DNA from: CAUZFZ01 sp963579025
GTDB taxonomy: Bacteria > Planctomycetota > Planctomycetia > Planctomycetales > Planctomycetaceae
Length of the DNA stretch: 16,001 bases
Assembly: GCA_963579025.1 (NCBI GenBank)
Contig: CAUZFZ010000206.1
Span: 1 to 16,001, forward strand
Direction: 5' to 3'
Shown: positions 13,004 to 16,001 of the stretch, piece after piece
How positions within the stretch are numbered: position 1 is the stretch's first letter
Layout: each line of letters begins with the position of its first letter
Position numbers and translations under genes: made by a program
The notes under the pieces: model-generated
Databases searched by the model: none
What the model saw: the letters and a program-made list of their open reading frames with translations, nothing else
What the model was told of the DNA's origin: nothing

Positions 13004-15619
13004 ATGTACGAATCCTTCTTTGGCATGCAGCGTCGTCCTTTCTCCGCGACACCCGATCCGGGCTGCTTTTTCTCGTGCGAGTCCGTGCAGGCGGCACTTG
13101 ACGAACTCATCGTGTGTTTCGAACGAGGGCAGGGAATCGGAATCCTCTCCGCTCCGGCCGGCATGGGAAAAACTCTGCTGTGCCAGCACCTGGTGAGCGA
13201 AACGCCACAGCGATTCGAGGTTGTGTACCTCGGCAACGCAAACTTCCCGACGCGACGATCGCTGCTGCAGGCCATTCTGTTCGAGATGGGCGACGAGTAC
13301 AGCCGCAAGGACGAAGCAGAACTGCGGCTCGATCTGCGTTCCCGGCTGCTCAGCATCCGCCCCGCGAAAGAGGCAATTGTCCTGGTCATCGATGAGGCTC
13401 ACCTGTTCGCTGACGAACTTCTCGAAGAAGTCCGCACCCTGGCTGATGTTGCTCACGATGGTTCGTCGCTGGTCCGCGTGATCCTCAGTGCGCAGCCGGA
13501 ACTTGAAGAACGGCTCACCAGTCGCAGTTTTGACGCTCTCAATCAGCGCATCAGTAATCAGGTCTACCTCGAATCCCTGACATTGACCGAATCGCATGAC
13601 TACCTCGCCCACCGGGTGGCGTGGGCCGGTGCTTCGCTCGACGCCGTATTCATCCCGGAAGCCGTCGACGTCATCACTCGGGCCAGTGATGGAGTGCCGC
13701 GCTGCCTGAATCAACTTGCGGATCACAGCCTGCTGCTGGCATTCGCTTCGGATCAACAACCAGTCGCGCGTCAGACGGTTTGTGATGCACTCGAGGATCT
13801 TAAGCAGTTGCCGCTCCACTGGAACGATGTGTCGACCGGGGAAACAGTCGTGGGATGGCAGGACGACGACGAAAACGAGGAGGAAGATCCGCAGATGCCG
13901 GAGACCGACATGGCGGCTTCCGAGAACCTGGATGCTCCACCTCGCGTGACGATCGAACTGGGTGAGCCCGAATCGCTGGCCGACGATTTGTCAGAACTCG
14001 TCGCAACTGAACTTGGCTCAGACGACGCACAGCATGATGCACCCGTCACCGGGTCCTGGGTACCAATTGCTCCCTCGGCTCCGGCCGCGGTGATTGAATT
14101 TGGCGGGCCGCTGGTTGCAGATGCGCCACTGGCAGCAGATGCAACGGTCGAGGAAATTGTGAGCAACGAAGCGACGCCGGAAGCGATCACTGCGGAGCAA
14201 CACGAGCCACACGATGAGGCAACTGAAGAAGAGGATTCGGCGGAACCGTGTGACAACGCTGAGGCGGAGGACGCTTTCGAGGATCTGCAAGGCCTGTGTT
14301 TTGAAATTACCGCCAGGGGATGTGAGTTCGAAGCCAGTGACTGTCAGGTTGATGATTCTGGATCGGCTGATGAATCATCGACTGAGTTGGCAACCGAATC
14401 CGCAGACGCAAGCAGCGACTTGTCGCTCGAATCCGGCACATCGACTGAGTCTGAAAACGAAGTGAGCATTGCAGACGAGACGACGCCAGCGACCCCAGCG
14501 GACGTTCTCGCTGTGGCCTCTGACGAAGACCATGTCCAGGCGGATGCGGACGGCGAAGACGCAGCGGCCTCTTCCGAACAGCCTGCTGTGGCGGAAGCGG
14601 CAACAATCGAATTTGAGTTCGGATTTGATTCGTCCCATTCGGAATCAACGGCAGTGGATGAGACTGCCGTGAGTGAGCCGACGCACGCGTTTGACATTGA
14701 TCACACAGAGGGATCCGTCGCGAGTGCCGATTCCACAGATGCTCTGGAGGCGGTGGTGGATGGCTTCGACGACGCAGACGAGTTCGAGGAGGAAGTCGTC
14801 ATCGATCACTACTCCGCTATCGCAGAACCGCAATCGACCGGGATTATCTGGAACCTTGTGGGCAGTCGTCGACATGAGGTCGCGCCCAACGAGGCGCAAT
14901 ACTCTCAGGCCAGTGCTGACGCGAGCGATCATGAGATCAGCCCGAATGCTCCGGCGCCGGCAGACACTGTCACAGCGGAGCCCTTTAGTAGCATCGCGGC
15001 GGCGACCGATGAGCGGCACAACGTCGATGCCGGTGCTGATGCGCAGCAGAGCGTTCCGATGTCCGATGCGGCTGCGGACGCGAGTGAATATATGATTGCG
15101 GCGTGCAACGACGATGCGATGGCCGTCCGGCCGGACAGTCGGATCGACGCGATCGTGCCACTGCTGAATGAACTCAGTGGCAATGAGCATTCAGAACAGC
15201 CGGCTCGTGACCGATCCATGCTGGATATCGAAGCCGAACTTGTGCAGACAGTCTCGCACGGCCAGTCCGAGATGGAAGATGAGATCGGAGCGGCGATTCT
15301 CGATATGTGCCTGGACACTCAGGCGCAGATTCGGGCAGCGAGCCAATCGGTTGATGACGAAGCAACGGATGACGGCGGATATGGAGCCGTACTCGTTGAT
15401 GATGTGCCGATTGAGGACGACGGAACGGCGTTCGAGCACGACGCATTTGACATCGTGCAGCCTGAGAACCCTGGTGCGACGGCGTTTCGATTCGATTCAG
15501 CACCGTCTGACATTGAGGACCTGCATTCGCCCGTGGAAGCTCAGACCGAACGTCAGCAGCCCCGCCCGTTCGGACGGCTCTTCAGCGAACTTCGTCGCCG
15601 CCAGCGCCGAGCCGGTTAG
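13004..15619 (+). CDS. ExeA/TniB-like AAA ATPase with a very long acidic C-terminal tail
   Basis: 871 residues. The first 270 or so resemble GspA/ExeA-type ATPases: MYESFFGMQRRPFSATPDP start, Walker A APAGMGKT (50-57), Walker B VLVIDEAHLF (126-135), a sensor segment VILSAQPELEERL (159-171), and the GVPRCLNQLAD motif (230-240) expected near sensor 2. ExeA proteins power assembly or placement of envelope machinery such as secretins; TniB relatives act in transposition. From about 283 to 850 the protein is dominated by Asp, Glu, Ala, Ser and Thr and is probably disordered, with islands such as IELGEPESLADDLSELV, IEFEFGFDSS and GIIWNLVGSRRHE. It ends in a basic patch RPFGRLFSELRRRQRRAG (854-871). 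No peptidoglycan-binding domain or membrane helix is seen. I chose the ATG at 13004 as matching the family N-terminus; 12929 is an alternative. The role is unknown. Confidence 0.85.
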   Translation: MYESFFGMQRRPFSATPDPGCFFSCESVQAALDELIVCFERGQGIGILSAPAGMGKTLLCQHLVSETPQRFEVVYLGNANFPTRRSLLQAILFEMGDEYSRKDEAELRLDLRSRLLSIRPAKEAIVLVIDEAHLFADELLEEVRTLADVAHDGSSLVRVILSAQPELEERLTSRSFDALNQRISNQVYLESLTLTESHDYLAHRVAWAGASLDAVFIPEAVDVITRASDGVPRCLNQLADHSLLLAFASDQQPVARQTVCDALEDLKQLPLHWNDVSTGETVVGWQDDDENEEEDPQMPETDMAASENLDAPPRVTIELGEPESLADDLSELVATELGSDDAQHDAPVTGSWVPIAPSAPAAVIEFGGPLVADAPLAADATVEEIVSNEATPEAITAEQHEPHDEATEEEDSAEPCDNAEAEDAFEDLQGLCFEITARGCEFEASDCQVDDSGSADESSTELATESADASSDLSLESGTSTESENEVSIADETTPATPADVLAVASDEDHVQADADGEDAAASSEQPAVAEAATIEFEFGFDSSHSESTAVDETAVSEPTHAFDIDHTEGSVASADSTDALEAVVDGFDDADEFEEEVVIDHYSAIAEPQSTGIIWNLVGSRRHEVAPNEAQYSQASADASDHEISPNAPAPADTVTAEPFSSIAAATDERHNVDAGADAQQSVPMSDAAADASEYMIAACNDDAMAVRPDSRIDAIVPLLNELSGNEHSEQPARDRSMLDIEAELVQTVSHGQSEMEDEIGAAILDMCLDTQAQIRAASQSVDDEATDDGGYGAVLVDDVPIEDDGTAFEHDAFDIVQPENPGATAFRFDSAPSDIEDLHSPVEAQTERQQPRPFGRLFSELRRRQRRAG

Positions 15620-15658
15620 CGCTGACGCCTGCCGAGGCTGTGCACTGGTCCCGAGCGA

Positions 15659-15780
15659 AGCCGTAGGCGGATATCTCCGAAATCCGCAACCCTGGAACGG
15701 GGAAGACTGAGCGGCGGTCGATGTGCCGGCAGGTTGCGGTGTCGTCTGGTCCCGATTTCGGAGAAATCGGGCTACGGCTC
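15659..15780. repeat. REPIN-like element downstream of the ATPase gene
   Basis: Two REP hairpins face each other. Left hairpin, 15667-15687: GCGGAT pairs with ATCCGC around ATCTCCGAA, with an A-A mismatch inside. Right hairpin, 15751-15771: CCCGATTTC-GGA-GAAATCGGG, a perfect 9-bp stem. Both arms carry GCCGTAG just 5' of the stem when read in their own direction, giving a GTAG head. The stems differ at two positions and both changes are compensated. An inner pair, CCGCAACC (15684-15691) with GGTTGCGG (15732-15739), lets the whole element fold into one long structure. Confidence 0.82.
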
Positions 15781-15932
15781 CGTCAACTTAAAGAGTGGGA
15801 TCGGGTGGCTGGCCACCGAGCGTAGCGAGCCCCCAGCACTATTAGGGGACTGTTGAAGTATCGCCACCGGGCTTGGGGCTGTCGATTTAATCGGGGCGAT
15901 TGTCCCTGGCTGTTTGTCGACCATCGCGCTAT

Positions 15933-15957
15933 CCTCCCGGTGGTTTCAGCCGGGAGG
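15933..15957. repeat. Single REP-like hairpin
   Basis: CCTCCCGG (15933-15940) pairs with CCGGGAGG (15950-15957) around a 9-base loop. Read on the minus strand it is preceded by GGAG, the other tetranucleotide known at the head of RAYT-linked REPs. A partner arm is not visible before the window ends. Confidence 0.65.
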
Positions 15958-15962
15958 CTCCA

Positions 15963-16001
15963 ATGGGAATTCATGGACGATGGGCCAAGGCGCCTATTGC
16001 T
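15963..16001 (+). CDS. Possible 5' end of a gene running off the window
   Basis: An ATG at 15963 opens a frame MGIHGRWAKAPIA that stays open to the window edge. GGGAGG lies five bases upstream, but those bases belong to the REP hairpin at 15933-15957, so the apparent ribosome binding site may be a coincidence. Thirteen codons are too few to identify a product. Confidence 0.2.
   Translation, partial: MGIHGRWAKAPIA

Larger units (their letters stand above)
15620..16001. other. Repeat-rich non-coding region at the right end
   Basis: About 380 bp downstream of the ATPase gene. It contains a REPIN-like element (15659-15780) and a single REP hairpin (15933-15957). Between them, 15803-15900 shows no supportable gene; the sequence near 15805-15832 (GTGGCTGGCCACCGAGCGTA) looks like one arm of another palindrome whose partner is missing. 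A 63-codon minus-strand frame over 15783-15974 consists of this repeat material and is not called. Confidence 0.5.

Noticed and set aside
12875..13819. 314-codon minus-strand frame opposite the ATPase N-terminus
   Set aside because: Its position is explained by the Walker A/B-containing plus-strand gene; its own translation has no recognisable motif.
13004..15619. Transposition protein TniB as the identity of the ATPase
   Set aside because: The N-terminus and the GVPRCLNQLAD motif fit ExeA/GspA better, and no TniA, TniQ or transposon ends accompany it.
1..16001. rRNA, tRNA or riboswitch genes
   Set aside because: I looked for tRNA-like cloverleaf arms and conserved rRNA stretches in the spacers and saw none.

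Overview
The window looks like a chromosomal segment of a planctomycete (Planctomycetota, probably Planctomycetales). The grounds are a moderately GC-rich sequence, two Hanks-type Ser/Thr kinases of planctomycete style (MJ0042-type zinc ribbon + kinase + membrane helix + coiled coil + WD40 repeats, and FHA + zinc ribbons + kinase), few clear Shine-Dalgarno sites, and several intergenic REP-like palindromes. This assignment is inference from gene style, not from a marker gene.

Layout. 1-177: leader with two hairpins. 178-1314 (+): a GNAT-fold acetyltransferase of the Acetyltransf_6/BioF2-like type. 1316-5883 (all -): a signalling block, read right to left as WD40 kinase, FHA/zinc-ribbon kinase, PP2C phosphatase; the phosphatase start overlaps the second kinase's stop. 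5884-6241: intergenic, with a REPIN-like double palindrome. 6242-7946 (-): lipB-lipA, overlapping by 8 bp. 7947-8098: spacer. 8099-8803 (-): pabA. 8804-8976: spacer with a second REPIN-like element. 8977-12647 (-): rpe, a degenerate histidine phosphatase, accD and pabB, tightly packed. 12648-13003: divergent intergenic region. 13004-15619 (+): an ExeA/TniB-like AAA ATPase with a very long acidic, probably disordered tail. 15620-16001: repeat-rich non-coding sequence with a third REPIN-like element, one more REP hairpin and possibly the start of another gene.

How the genes fit together. The minus-strand run from rpe to lipA is core metabolism: pentose phosphate (rpe), fatty-acid synthesis (accD), folate (pabB, pabA) and lipoate made from octanoyl-ACP (lipB, lipA). 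The run below it is a compact kinase-kinase-phosphatase set in which the phosphatase is translationally coupled to the FHA kinase.

Most worth a second look: (a) the lipB product aligns without gaps to LipB around the active site but has Gln and Thr where the catalytic Lys and Cys should be; (b) the histidine-phosphatase protein coupled to accD has lost both catalytic histidines; (c) three inverted pairs of REP hairpins, two with compensatory base changes and two with the GTAG tetranucleotide typical of RAYT-linked REPs; (d) five nearly identical 126-bp WD40 units; (e) the ATPase with its roughly 570-residue acidic tail. I did not see a clearly new defence or mobile system.
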